Of a stretch of DNA of 64,000 nt, positions 35,842 to 45,700 are shown one piece after another. The stretch covers positions 1-64,000 of the forward strand of contig JBDQOI010000012.1 in NCBI GenBank assembly GCA_040261275.1, in the 5' to 3' direction. This DNA comes from UBA8752 sp040261275. GTDB lineage: Bacteria > Bacteroidota > Bacteroidia > Flavobacteriales_D > Sanyastnellaceae. Made by a program: the position numbers and the translations under genes. The notes beneath the pieces were generated by a model. The model saw only the letters and a program-made list of their open reading frames with translations. It was not told the origin of the DNA and did not search any database. The stretch's first letter is position 1. Every line of letters begins with the position of its first letter.

Positions 35842-37128
35842 GTGTCACGCCAGCGCATCCGTCTGTTGATTCTAACCGGTCTCATTTCCATCGGTGGGAC
35901 ACTTGCGCTCCAGTTGACGTGGCTCCGACAGGCGGTGGATCTTCAGGAGCGCGAGTTCAGCGATCGCGTGGTCACGGCCATGACAGGGGTCGTGGAGAAT
36001 ATCCAATCCATGCGGGGAGACAGTGCCCTGGTTGAGCCTGTCCGGCAGGCTTCATCCAACTACTTCATTGCGAACATCAACGATACGCTGCATCCCTTTT
36101 TACTGGAGGCACTGCTCCGTGAGTCCTTCGAGGGCGCCTCGCTTTCCACCGACTTTGAATACGCCATCTACGACTGTTTCAGCGACAGCATACTCTATGG
36201 AGGCCGTATGGGACACAGCACCGATGGGTCCACGCCCCGATTTGACCGGGACGGGCATTACTTCGGCATCCGATTTCCAGAAAGACGGGGTGAAATCCTG
36301 ATGTCCCTTGACCGTTGGCTGATGGCGAGCCTGCTCCAATTGCTGGTCCTGGGGACCTTCGTCTACGCGGTGGTGATTGTATTGCGACAGAAAAGACTCT
36401 CGGAAGTCCGGGACGATTTCATCAACAATATGACCCACGAGTTCAAGACCCCCATCGCCTCTATTGAATCGGGCGCCCAATTGCTGCGCCGCGATGAAAT
36501 CGGGTCGGATACAGCCTCGCGTCACAAGTACCTCGATCTCATCCTGGCCGAAAACAAGCGCATGCAGCGACAGGTGGAAAAAGTGATGGAGATTGCCACA
36601 TTGGATGGCAAAGTGCAGCGCCTTTCCAAGGAGCCGATTGATGTCAGAAGTTGGGTAGAGGAAAGTGTGGCGGCCTTCCGACCGTCCGTAGACTTGGCCC
36701 AAGGGCAGCTACAAATGACGGTGGATGAGAACAATGTGCCGGAGGACGGCCCAGCCGGATTGTTCGTCACGGGCGATCGCACCCACCTTGATGGGGTATT
36801 GAGCAATCTGCTCGACAATGCGCTTCAACACCGGGGTGAACACCCCCCGAAGCTGCATGTAGAACTCGGCTTCGACCCCACTCGAGGGGGACGATGCAGG
36901 GTGTCGGTCACCGACGGCGGCCCGGGCATTCCCGAGGAGCATCGAGAGCGCATTTTTGAAAGGTTCCACCGCGTGCCCTCCGGTGATCGTCACGATGTGA
37001 AAGGCTTCGGATTGGGGCTGCATTACGTCCGCACCATCGTGGAAGCACATGGGGGGACGGTCGCCTGCAACGCCGCGCCCGGAGGAGGCAGCACATTCAC
37101 GGTCCACCTCCCTGTGCTTTCGAAATGA
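35842..37128 (+). CDS. Sensor histidine kinase
   Basis: A 428-residue membrane kinase with a GTG start. It has a transmembrane helix at about 8-28, an extracytoplasmic sensor (about 30-155), a second helix (RWLMASLLQLLVLGTFVYAV), then HisKA and HATPase domains: phospho-acceptor His in NNMTHEFKTPIASI (about 200), N box NLLDNALQH, G1 DGGPGIPEE, G2 GFGLGLHYVRTIVEAHGG. The sensor region matches no domain I know. It overlaps its response regulator by 4 nt (ATGA). Confidence 0.95.
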   Translation: MSRQRIRLLILTGLISIGGTLALQLTWLRQAVDLQEREFSDRVVTAMTGVVENIQSMRGDSALVEPVRQASSNYFIANINDTLHPFLLEALLRESFEGASLSTDFEYAIYDCFSDSILYGGRMGHSTDGSTPRFDRDGHYFGIRFPERRGEILMSLDRWLMASLLQLLVLGTFVYAVVIVLRQKRLSEVRDDFINNMTHEFKTPIASIESGAQLLRRDEIGSDTASRHKYLDLILAENKRMQRQVEKVMEIATLDGKVQRLSKEPIDVRSWVEESVAAFRPSVDLAQGQLQMTVDENNVPEDGPAGLFVTGDRTHLDGVLSNLLDNALQHRGEHPPKLHVELGFDPTRGGRCRVSVTDGGPGIPEEHRERIFERFHRVPSGDRHDVKGFGLGLHYVRTIVEAHGGTVACNAAPGGGSTFTVHLPVLSK

Positions 37129-37823
37129 CCTCGCCTCCTCCTCATATCCTGATTGTGGAAGACGACCCGGCATTGGGACTGTTGCTTCATGACTTGCTGC
37201 GGCTTGAAGGGTTCAAGGCCACTTTGGTTCGCGACGGTAAGGAGGCGCTGCCCACGTTTCATTCGGGACGCTTTGACCTGGCCCTCTTGGACGTGATGTT
37301 GCCGGGAAGGGATGGATTCGAACTGACCTCCGACTTGAGAAAGGTGGCACCGGGATTGCCCATTGTTCTCCTCACGGCCCGAGGGAGGGTTGAAGACCGT
37401 GTCCACGGATTGAAATGCGGGGCAGATGATTACGTCACAAAACCCTTCGATAACGAAGAGCTTCTGTTGCGGATCCGCTCCGTTATGAAACGCAGCAGCG
37501 GCTCCATGACTACCCCGAGTACTCTCCAAATCGGACGCCTTTCTTTTGACTCTGAGTCCTACGAATTGACCTCTCCCGATGGAAAGAAGCGACTGACTCC
37601 CAAAGAAGGAGACGTCCTGAAGATTCTCATGCAACGCGCCGGTCGTACCACGGAGCGGGATCTCATTTGCAAAATCGTGTGGGGTGAATCGGGGTATTTC
37701 GTCGGGCGAAGTATGGACGTCTACATCACCCGCCTGCGCAAAATTCTCAAGGCAGACCCCGATGTTTCCTTGGAGACATTGCACGGTGTAGGGTTCAGGC
37801 TGGACGGGCCCGACGCATCGTAA
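37125..37823 (+). CDS. OmpR/PhoB-family response regulator
   Basis: A 232-residue partner of the kinase just upstream. The receiver domain has acidic EDDPAL, phospho-acceptor Asp in LLDVMLPGRDGFEL (about 58), and VTKPFDNEELL with the conserved Lys. The winged-helix DNA-binding domain is complete (LTPKEGDVLKILMQRAGR, VDVYITRLRK-like MDVYITRLRKIL, VRGVGFRL-like LHGVGFRLDG). The target genes are unknown. It converges on the next gene with 6 bp between stops. Confidence 0.96.
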   Translation: MTSPPPHILIVEDDPALGLLLHDLLRLEGFKATLVRDGKEALPTFHSGRFDLALLDVMLPGRDGFELTSDLRKVAPGLPIVLLTARGRVEDRVHGLKCGADDYVTKPFDNEELLLRIRSVMKRSSGSMTTPSTLQIGRLSFDSESYELTSPDGKKRLTPKEGDVLKILMQRAGRTTERDLICKIVWGESGYFVGRSMDVYITRLRKILKADPDVSLETLHGVGFRLDGPDAS

Positions 37824-37829
37824 AATCGA

Positions 37830-39827
37830 TCAAGGACAGACCAAACCGAAGAAGGACAGGACGTCCAAAATGTCAGAGACCCCAACCATGCCATCAAAAT
37901 CGAGGTCTTGGGGACAATTGTTACCCTCATCCCATTCGCAGGAGCCATCGTCAAAGAAGGCATTGGCGTCGTAATTGACTGCTTCAGAAGAGGTGCAACC
38001 CACCCAAGGACCCGGGCCGCAGCGCTCGTCATCTTCCGCAAATGGGCTGAATGAGGGGTCATCGGGATGGGTGCAGCCGGGGCATGATGACGCAGGCAAT
38101 CCGAAACAGGAGCGCTGCTCGTCCAGTGGCTCGACTACGGGCCAAAGCAGGGACAGCGACCGATCGACAGAATCGACCTCGGTGCCCGTTGCATAGTGAT
38201 AGGTCCAATCTCCATTACCCAGCGAGAGTGTCGCTTTCCAGGTTCCAAATCCACCGGGAACCATGGCGTATGGTGCTCCCTCCATAAAGATGATCATGCT
38301 CGATGGGGCCGGTGACAGCGTCGAAGCATCCACCCTGAAATCGACGAAATATTGACACGAGCCATCGTCCACATCCGAAAAGGCGCAGGGGTCGAAATTC
38401 AGCGCCGCTGGATCCGAGCATCCAATGGGCGTGCCGGGGCTGGGCAAAACGCCCGCACAACCGCAGTTCCCTTGTATCTGATCGCCAATGGTGCAGGGAT
38501 TGCCATCGTTGCAAGGGTCTCCAGTCGAAAAGCAGAAATCATTCAAAACGGCGTCGGAATCGAAGTTGCAAGCATCAGAATTTGTGCAGCCCTGAATGAG
38601 TGGAATCGTTTCAGCAGGCACTTTCCGCGCCCGATAGGAAAAGTGATTTTCAGGGAAATGAATTTGACCCAAGAGATTTCCAGCTACATCGTACTCAGAG
38701 ACCATCCCTCCTCCACTCAACTCCGAGGAAGCCGTACCCCACCCGATGAGGGTGCCTCCGGAATCGAGGCGCTGGATGCTTCCCTGGGACGCGGCATAAT
38801 GCCCATCGGGGTGGGGCCACTCTTGGACCTGTACGAGTGAACCGGCCTCCTCGTCAAGGACGTACTCCACTCCCCTTGAAACCATGGGCATCGCTCCCGT
38901 TGCATTGTCAAATAGCAAGAGGTGGTTATTGGGCAGCAAATGCGCATCATGGGGATGCCGAAACGCGTTCAGCGGATCGTCGAAAGCAAAATCCGACATC
39001 GGTCCACCCGCAACCCAAACCAATTCTCCGGTCAATCGATTGATGCGGACAACAGCATCCATATTCCTGAGGCAGAGGAGAACATCTCCGTTTTCCAGCG
39101 TCTGGAAGGCGTTGTGATGATAAGCATCGAGGAGCGATGCATTCCAGTTGCAGTGGGTGCACCAAGTAGGGGGAATGTGATCAGAAGCCCGCCAGAACCA
39201 CAGGATGTTTCCGAGGGCATCCTGTTCCTGAATCAAGCAATCAATCAAGGAGCGAGTTGAGTCTTGTGGGTCGGGTAAACTGTCCGCCAGCGTGACCGTA
39301 ACGATTTCCTTTCCGAGCAACAAGCGGTGGCCATCCTCAAGCAACTCCAAGTCGTGATAGTCCGCTTCGGCTCCTAAAAATTCAATGGGCTCAAGAACTT
39401 GAAAGGAGCTATCCAGCTTTTCCCAAACACCGGTCAGGGTGGAAAACCAGGCCAGACTCCCATCGGGATGATGGTCGAAATTGAAACCTCGGAACGGGTT
39501 CAACTCATTGAGCAGAACTGTCCCGTCCTGCGCCACTACAATGGGATAGGTCTCGTTGGAACTGAACCGAGGGGATGCAATGATTTCGCCGGCTGTGAAC
39601 TGAACGCCCGGCTCAAAAATGACTTCCATCGAAAGTCCCGAATTGACTTGAGACATCAATAAAGCCGGCATCACGGTGACCACGAGTACGGGTAACATCC
39701 CACGAAGAAATGCGCACAAAAAATACTTTACCCCCGCTCGAAACTGTTCTAAGGGTGCACCTTGCCGCAAACACTGGGCAATGGAAAGTAGGGGGGTTGG
39801 CAGCATTGGGTTTTTTGTGTAACTCAC
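37830..39827 (-). CDS. Secreted arylsulfotransferase-like protein with Cys-rich repeats and dockerin-like tail
   Basis: A protein of up to 665 residues. A hydrophobic export segment (MLPVLVVTVMPALLMSQVNS) is preceded by about 43 residues, so the start may be GTG 39827, ATG 39806 or ATG 39698. The body resembles ASST-type arylsulfotransferase propellers (AYHHNAFQTLENGDVLLCLR, FRHPHDAHLLPNNHLLLFDN). From about residue 415 come divergent GCTxxxACNFD repeats, and the last 30 residues hold one dockerin-like loop DLDFDGMVGVSD then SFFGLVCP. There is no canonical T9SS domain. The enzymatic activity is inferred from fold resemblance only. Confidence 0.7.
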   Translation of the reverse strand: MSYTKNPMLPTPLLSIAQCLRQGAPLEQFRAGVKYFLCAFLRGMLPVLVVTVMPALLMSQVNSGLSMEVIFEPGVQFTAGEIIASPRFSSNETYPIVVAQDGTVLLNELNPFRGFNFDHHPDGSLAWFSTLTGVWEKLDSSFQVLEPIEFLGAEADYHDLELLEDGHRLLLGKEIVTVTLADSLPDPQDSTRSLIDCLIQEQDALGNILWFWRASDHIPPTWCTHCNWNASLLDAYHHNAFQTLENGDVLLCLRNMDAVVRINRLTGELVWVAGGPMSDFAFDDPLNAFRHPHDAHLLPNNHLLLFDNATGAMPMVSRGVEYVLDEEAGSLVQVQEWPHPDGHYAASQGSIQRLDSGGTLIGWGTASSELSGGGMVSEYDVAGNLLGQIHFPENHFSYRARKVPAETIPLIQGCTNSDACNFDSDAVLNDFCFSTGDPCNDGNPCTIGDQIQGNCGCAGVLPSPGTPIGCSDPAALNFDPCAFSDVDDGSCQYFVDFRVDASTLSPAPSSMIIFMEGAPYAMVPGGFGTWKATLSLGNGDWTYHYATGTEVDSVDRSLSLLWPVVEPLDEQRSCFGLPASSCPGCTHPDDPSFSPFAEDDERCGPGPWVGCTSSEAVNYDANAFFDDGSCEWDEGNNCPQDLDFDGMVGVSDILDVLSFFGLVCP

Positions 39828-39857
39828 ATCTAAAATACGGAATTAACTCCACTAATC

Positions 39858-40424
39858 ATGTTTTTTAATCGCTCAAAAATATTCCGCGTCTTTTGTTTGG
39901 CCGTGATGGGTTGGCTCATGGCTGGCGGCGGCTTCGGCGAAATGAATCGCGTCCATGCCCAAATGGGAAAAACGGCATTGGACCGATTTGATGTGGTCAA
40001 TGTGGGATTGGGAATGAGCAATCGGGGGTTGCCGATTTTCATCGAGCTCGAGCAGAGTTTGGACGACCATATCTCTGCAGGATTGCTCGCGAGCTACCGC
40101 AGCTATCGGGAAGGGGGAGCTTCCGGAACCTGGCAGCACCAGTTTGTCGGAATTGGGGCCCAGGGCCATTACCACTTCACTGAAATTGTCCCGCCGCCCT
40201 TCGACTTTTTTGCAGGCCTGACCCTCGCGTGGTACACGCACAACTTCCGTTGGGTCGGAGGAGCTGTGGAACCCTTCAGTTACACCGGAAATGTCGTTGG
40301 AGGGCTTCAATTGGCGGCTCATTTGGGAGGCCGATACACCTACAAGGACTGGACTTTCTTCACTCAACTGACGGGGGGCTCGCTGTTGAGTGGATACACA
40401 TTCGGCCTTTCCATCCCCCTGTGA
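39858..40424 (+). CDS. Outer-membrane beta-barrel-like protein of unknown function
   Basis: A 188-residue exported protein: a signal peptide (about 1-35, ending VHAQ) followed by alternating beta strands rich in Gly and aromatic residues (VVNVGLGMSNRGLPIFIELE, GIGAQGHYHFTEI, TYKDWTFFTQLTGGSLLSGY). The final residues FGLSIPL end in a hydrophobic strand, as in small outer-membrane barrels. No family is recognised. Its stop overlaps the next ATG (TGATG), so the two are coupled. Confidence 0.7.
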   Translation: MFFNRSKIFRVFCLAVMGWLMAGGGFGEMNRVHAQMGKTALDRFDVVNVGLGMSNRGLPIFIELEQSLDDHISAGLLASYRSYREGGASGTWQHQFVGIGAQGHYHFTEIVPPPFDFFAGLTLAWYTHNFRWVGGAVEPFSYTGNVVGGLQLAAHLGGRYTYKDWTFFTQLTGGSLLSGYTFGLSIPL

Positions 40425-41188
40425 TGAGGCCCTTCTCCGCCATGTTCCTGGCCTTGGTTCTCCTGGGGCATTTCAGAGCAGAAGGCCAATCCCAAGAAGT
40501 GAAACCCAAGGTTTGGTCGCCAGGATATCAAGCGGCTATCCATGTTGGCGGGCAGGTTCCCGCAGGTCCATTGGCCAATCGTTTCGGCCCTTCGAACACC
40601 GTGGGACTGTCAGCTTACCGCATAGCGGAATCGGGGTGGAGATGGGGGTGCCATTATCGGTTCCAGACCGGATCAGAAGTTCGGGAGCCCGGGCTGCTCG
40701 GAAATTTGACGGACCCCAGCGGTTTGTTGGTGGACAACGAAGGGCGCATCGCCCTGGTCACCCCACAGCAAAGGGGCACGGTGTTGGCGTTTTCCGTGGG
40801 TCGCCTGCTCACGGCCAGTGCATTCCGCGAAGGTTCAGGATGGCTGGCCGAATTGGCTTTCGGGTTTTGGGAGCACAAGGTGCATTTTCAGAATCGAGGG
40901 AATCGAATTACCCAATTGGAGGAGCCCTATCTCGCTGGATATGACCGACTTACTGGCGGGTGGATGATCGCACCGCGCTTTGGTTATTCTCACGATGCGC
41001 GCAACGGGCTTGTGCGTTTCCAGGCGGGTTTGGAGGCCATGTTTGGTCGATTGCAACCCAACCGAACTTGGAATGTGGACACCATGACGACGGATGCTGG
41101 CCCTCGAGCGGACCGAACCGTGGGCCTGTTTGCAGCTTGGATTTTGAGGTTGAAGGCCCGATCGACGGAAGTGGATTACTATCACTGA
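40424..41188 (+). CDS. Exported outer-membrane-type protein of unknown function
   Basis: A 254-residue protein with a signal peptide (about 1-24, MRPFSAMFLALVLLGHFRAE) and Gly/aromatic beta-strand patterns (GYQAAIHVGGQVPAGPLANR, FGFWEHKVHFQNRGNRI, RFQAGLEAMFGRLQPN). It resembles a small outer-membrane barrel but matches no family I can name. The ATG at 40424 overlaps the previous TGA. A longer in-frame reading upstream lies inside the preceding gene and is rejected. It sits just before waaA. Confidence 0.7.
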   Translation: MRPFSAMFLALVLLGHFRAEGQSQEVKPKVWSPGYQAAIHVGGQVPAGPLANRFGPSNTVGLSAYRIAESGWRWGCHYRFQTGSEVREPGLLGNLTDPSGLLVDNEGRIALVTPQQRGTVLAFSVGRLLTASAFREGSGWLAELAFGFWEHKVHFQNRGNRITQLEEPYLAGYDRLTGGWMIAPRFGYSHDARNGLVRFQAGLEAMFGRLQPNRTWNVDTMTTDAGPRADRTVGLFAAWILRLKARSTEVDYYH

Positions 41189-41213
41189 CTCCATCCCCAA
41201 CAAACCGAAGACT

Positions 41214-42479
41214 TTGCTCCTTTACCGTTTCGTCCTTCTCCTGCTGCGCTTGGGGCTTCTCGTCGCAGGGTTGTTCGGGGTGCGCAAGGCGCGCAAAGCG
41301 ATCCAAGGGCGCAGAGGTTGGTCAAAACGATGGGCATCCGCAGATGTCAAAGCCCGTCAGAACGGCCGCAAAGGGAGCTGGATCCACCTCCACTGCGCGT
41401 CTTTGGGTGAGTTTGAGCAAGGGGCGGAAGTCATGGCCGCATTGCGAAGACACCAGCCTCAACGCCCCATTTTGCTCACGTTCTTCTCGCCCTCTGGTGT
41501 GGAGGGTGCATTTGCTCCCGAAGCCGACCACGTGGACTACCTGCCCTTCGATTCTGGCCCCGCCATGAGGCGGTTTGCATCCACAGTCGAAATTGGGGAT
41601 TCCATCCTGGTGAAATATGAATTATGGCCGGGGCTCATCCAAGCCCTGCACCGATCCGGAACCCGGGTTCACTTGGTTGCGGCTCGCTTCGATCATGGTA
41701 AGCACCCTTTGAATGCTTCTGGCTTTTTGGTGCGCTCCGCCATGCGCCAATTGACCACCCTGCAAACCCAGGATATTGCTTCGCGGGATGTCCTTTCTGA
41801 CTGGGGCTTCGATTCCCTGATGACCGGCGACCCCAGGGTCGATCGGGTTCAGCAGACCCGACGGATAGAACCGCCTGGCGAGGTAGCCACCGCGCTGACG
41901 GCCATGCAAGAATGGGCCAACGGGAGGCGGGTGATCGTGGTGGGCAGTGCTTGGCCACCAGAATGGGAATGTCTCCAAGCCATACTCGACGGACACCCGG
42001 AGTGGTGCGCATGGGTAGCGCCTCACGAAGTGGATGCTGCCCACGCCCGCCAATGGGGACGGACGGAGGGCACCACGACTTTGACAGCGCTGGAAAACCC
42101 CGAAATCGCAGCACCCGCTGGAAAGGTGTTGATCATGGATCGTATCGGCATCCTCAAATTCGCCTACAGGCGGGGCCAGTTTGCCATCGTGGGCGGAGGA
42201 TGGGGCAAGGGCGTTCACAATACGCTGGAGCCTGCCGCATTTGGACTGCCCGTTCTCTTTGGCCCAGCCATCGGCGGTTTCCGGGAAATCGATGCCCTGA
42301 TGGAGGTGGGCGCCGCCCGGATGTGCGCAAACCGTGGCGAATTGACAGCGCATGCCCGACACTGGATGGAGGATGATGTGAAACTCCAGCATTCCGGTAA
42401 CGCGGCTCGAACCTGGGTCGATGAGCAATCAGGCGCTGCTGAACGCATTGTGAAGGAGGTTCTCCGGCACATTCAATAG
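41214..42479 (+). CDS. waaA: 3-deoxy-D-manno-octulosonic acid (Kdo) transferase
   Basis: Adds Kdo from CMP-Kdo to lipid A precursors at the inner membrane. It has 421 residues in the GT30 fold. An N-terminal membrane anchor (LLYRFVLLLLRLGLLVAGLF), the catalytic glutamate region HCASLGEFEQGAEVM, KYELWPGLI, and the C-terminal donor-binding segment FAIVGGGWGKGVHNTLEPAA are clear. The start codon appears to be TTG at 41214, since no in-frame ATG or GTG lies nearby. It ends at a bidirectional terminator next to tRNA-Gly. Confidence 0.94.
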   Translation: MLLYRFVLLLLRLGLLVAGLFGVRKARKAIQGRRGWSKRWASADVKARQNGRKGSWIHLHCASLGEFEQGAEVMAALRRHQPQRPILLTFFSPSGVEGAFAPEADHVDYLPFDSGPAMRRFASTVEIGDSILVKYELWPGLIQALHRSGTRVHLVAARFDHGKHPLNASGFLVRSAMRQLTTLQTQDIASRDVLSDWGFDSLMTGDPRVDRVQQTRRIEPPGEVATALTAMQEWANGRRVIVVGSAWPPEWECLQAILDGHPEWCAWVAPHEVDAAHARQWGRTEGTTTLTALENPEIAAPAGKVLIMDRIGILKFAYRRGQFAIVGGGWGKGVHNTLEPAAFGLPVLFGPAIGGFREIDALMEVGAARMCANRGELTAHARHWMEDDVKLQHSGNAARTWVDEQSGAAERIVKEVLRHIQ

Positions 42480-42495
42480 CGCGCAGAGCAAATGA

Positions 42496-42522
42496 AAAAG
42501 GCATCCGAAATGGATGCCTTTT
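42496..42522. terminator. Bidirectional terminator
   Basis: AAAAGGCATCC, loop GAAAT, GGATGCCTTTT: an 11-bp perfect stem flanked by A and T runs. It lies between the waaA stop and the 3' end of tRNA-Gly and serves both strands. Confidence 0.85.
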
Positions 42523-42525
42523 CTG

Positions 42526-42598
42526 AGCGAGAAACGAGACTCGAACTCGCGACCCCAACCTTGGCAAGGTTGTGCTCTACCAACTGAGCTATTCTCGC
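42526..42598 (-). tRNA. tRNA-Gly (anticodon GCC)
   Basis: On the minus strand a 73-nt cloverleaf: acceptor GCGAGAA/TTCTCGC, D arm GCTCAGTTGGTAGAGC, anticodon arm CAACC-TTGCCAA-GGTTG (GCC), T arm GCGAG-TTCGAGT-CTCGT, discriminator T. The 3' CCA is not encoded. A protein frame that runs through this tRNA towards 42754 is not real there. Confidence 0.96.
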
Positions 42599-42753
42599 TT
42601 GGGTCGGCGAATTTACACCAAAACTCGGTCCCGCCAATGCGAGCGAAAACAAATCGACAAAACGTGCAACGATATAATAACACCCCTCGTTCTCATTTCA
42701 CGTTGCATCTTGTAGGACCATTCCGTCAAACTGCCGCAATCCTCAACCAAACC

Positions 42754-45700
42754 ATGAGAACTGTATTTTTCTTGGCGTTCATCGCCGCTTTTACCCTCGA
42801 CGGCTTCAGCCAAGTCAAATCAAACACCGCTCCGGCCGAGCGCAATTGTGCGGCCCACGAGATGCACGTCCAGATGATGGGACTGGATGCCGCCTATGCC
42901 AAACGGCACATGGACATGGAGCAACAAACCGCCGCGTTTGTGTCCGCACGTCAAGAAGCCCGTGCGAACGGAGCACAGCAGCAACCGGTGGTCATCACCA
43001 TACCCGTGGTATTCCATGTGATCTACGCCAACGAGACGCAGAACATTCCCGATTCGGAGCTCCTGGAGCAATTGCAAGTACTCAATGAAGATTTCCGACG
43101 CACCAACGCCGACCAGGACAACATCTGGCCGCAGGGAGCGGATACGGAAATCGAGTTCTGCATGGCTACGCGGGACCCCAACGGAGCACCGAGCAGCGGC
43201 ATCCTCCGCGTACCCACTACCGTGTCGAGCTTCGGTTCCAACGACGCCATGAAGTTCACGGCCCAAGGAGGTTCGGATGCCTGGCCAGCGAGCGAATATT
43301 TGAATTACTGGGTGTGCAACCTCGGCGGTGGTCTCTTGGGATATGCTCAATTTCCGGGAGGTCCCGCGGCAACGGACGGAGTGGTTTGCGGATACCCTTA
43401 TGTCGGGTTGAACGGTCCCGGAGCCGGCGCCTACAACTTGGGCCGCACGGGAACGCACGAGGTCGGTCACTGGCTCAATCTCCGCCACATCTGGGGCGAT
43501 GGCCCCTGTGGCTCGGACGACTTCGTGGCCGACACCCCTGAGTCGGACGGCGCCAACTACGGCTGTGCCCTCGGCCACATCAGCTGCTCCACGGAAGACA
43601 TGGTCCAGAACTACATGGACTACTCCGATGACGGGTGCATGAACATCTTCACCCAAGGACAAGGCGATCGCATGCAAGCCGTCCTGGCTCCCGGAGGGGC
43701 ACGCGCGAGCATTGCCACTTCCAACGGTTGCCTGCCTGCCGTCCCCGACTTTGATCTCGACGCCGCCATCATTGCGGTCAATGAGCCCAGTGGCTTCTCA
43801 TGCTCGACGGAAGTCACGCCTTCCATCACCCTCTTCAACTACGGAGGAACAGTGCTGACTTCAGCCACCATTACCTACGACATCGACGGCGCCGGAGCCC
43901 AGACCTTTGCCTGGACAGGCTCCCTGGAGTTTGGCCAGAGTGAGGACATCACTCTACCCGCCCAGACGCCCGGCGATGGCAGCCACGTCTTCAATGTGTC
44001 CGTTTCCGCTCCTAACGGAGGCGTTGACGAGAACAGTGCCAATGATTCCGGTAGCAGCGACTTTGCATTGGATTCCCAAGGCGTAGACGTCACCATGACC
44101 CTCACCTTGGACAATTACCCGGGTGAAACCACATGGGAGCTGGCGGATGCAGCTGGAACGGTGGTCTTTTCTGGTGGACCTTACGCCGGTTCAGGCGTGG
44201 TCGTGGAGACCGGTTGTGTGGCAGAAGGCTGCTACACCTTAACCGTTTACGACAGCTTTGGCGACGGCATGTGCTGTGCCTACGGAACAGGAGGTTATGA
44301 ATTCGGCATCGGTGGATTGGTGCTGGCCTCGGGAGGCGAATTCGGCTCCAGTGAATCCACAGACGTCTGTGTAGGCGATGTCGTACTCGGCTGCACCGAC
44401 GCCACCGCTTGCAACTACAATCCAGACGCCATCGCGGACGACGGTACTTGTGATTTCAGCTGCCTCGGCTGCACCGACTCCACCTTCTGCAACTTCAACC
44501 CCGACGCTACTGTAGACGATGGAAGCTGCGCGAACGAGGACATCTGTGGTGTGTGTGCCGGAGACGGATCCAGCTGCTCGGGTTGCACCGACAGCACTGC
44601 CTGCAACTACGACGACGAAGCCACCTTTGACGATGGCACTTGCTATTTCGCTCCTCCTGGAGGCGTATGCGACTGCTTCACCGATCTCTCCATTACCGAG
44701 AGTCTTGCCGGTGGTGTAGCTGGCACGCCTGTCACCTTTGAAGGCAGCGGTGAGGTCACTGGTTTCGATATCACCCTCGACTACACGAGCAGTGCCGGCA
44801 GCTGGGCAGCAGATATGCTTGTGGTCATCACATCACCCAACGGAGATTGCATCGAGTTTGGAGGGTTCACAAGCACCGTCACTGCAGGATGCACAGATTT
44901 GGGAGGTTACACCCTTTGGCCCGCAGGTTGGGCAGTGGATGCCAGTGGCGTTTACACCGCTTCCATCGACTTGAGTGCTTCCGGATTGACCGGAGACGGG
45001 ACTTGGAGTGTACAACTTTGGAATGGCTATGCCGCTGGTGGAACGGTGACATATATCGCGGACATCACCGTTCAGGATGTCTGCATCGGCGGTGTGATCA
45101 ATGGCTGCACCGACCCGACGGCATGCAACTATGATGCGGACGCCACGGCCGACGACGGCTCCTGTGCGGACTTTGACCTCTGCGGCATCTGCGCCGGAGA
45201 CAACAGTACCTGCGGGGGCTGCACGGACAGCACAGCCTGCAACTTCGATCCGGCCGTAATCATTGATGACGGCTCCTGCGCAGACTTCGACCTTTGCGGC
45301 GTGTGTGCTGGAGACAACAGCACCTGCGGTGGTTGCACGGACAGTACCGCCTGCAACTTCGATCCGGCCGCGATTGTGGATGACGGATCCTGTATTCTGG
45401 ATGGCCTGCCCTTCTCTTTAAGCATCCTGCTGGACAATTTTCCCGGTGAAACGACTTGGAGCCTCACCGATAGCTTAGGTGCATCGATTGCCTCCGGCGG
45501 TCCATATGCCGGAGCGGGAACCACTGTTGTGGAGAACTTCTGCGCACCGGAAGGGTGCTACACCTTGACCATGTTCGACAGCTTCGGCGACGGCATTTGC
45601 TGCTCCTATGGAATCGGCAGCTACGAACTGACGGCGGACGGAGGTGTCGTCGCTTCCGGAGGTGAATACGGGGCTCAAGAGGCCACCTCCTTCTGTGTGG

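Noticed and set aside
42514..42753. N-terminal extension of the metalloprotease frame through the tRNA-Gly gene
   Set aside because: The region encodes a tRNA on the other strand, and ATG 42754 gives a good signal peptide.
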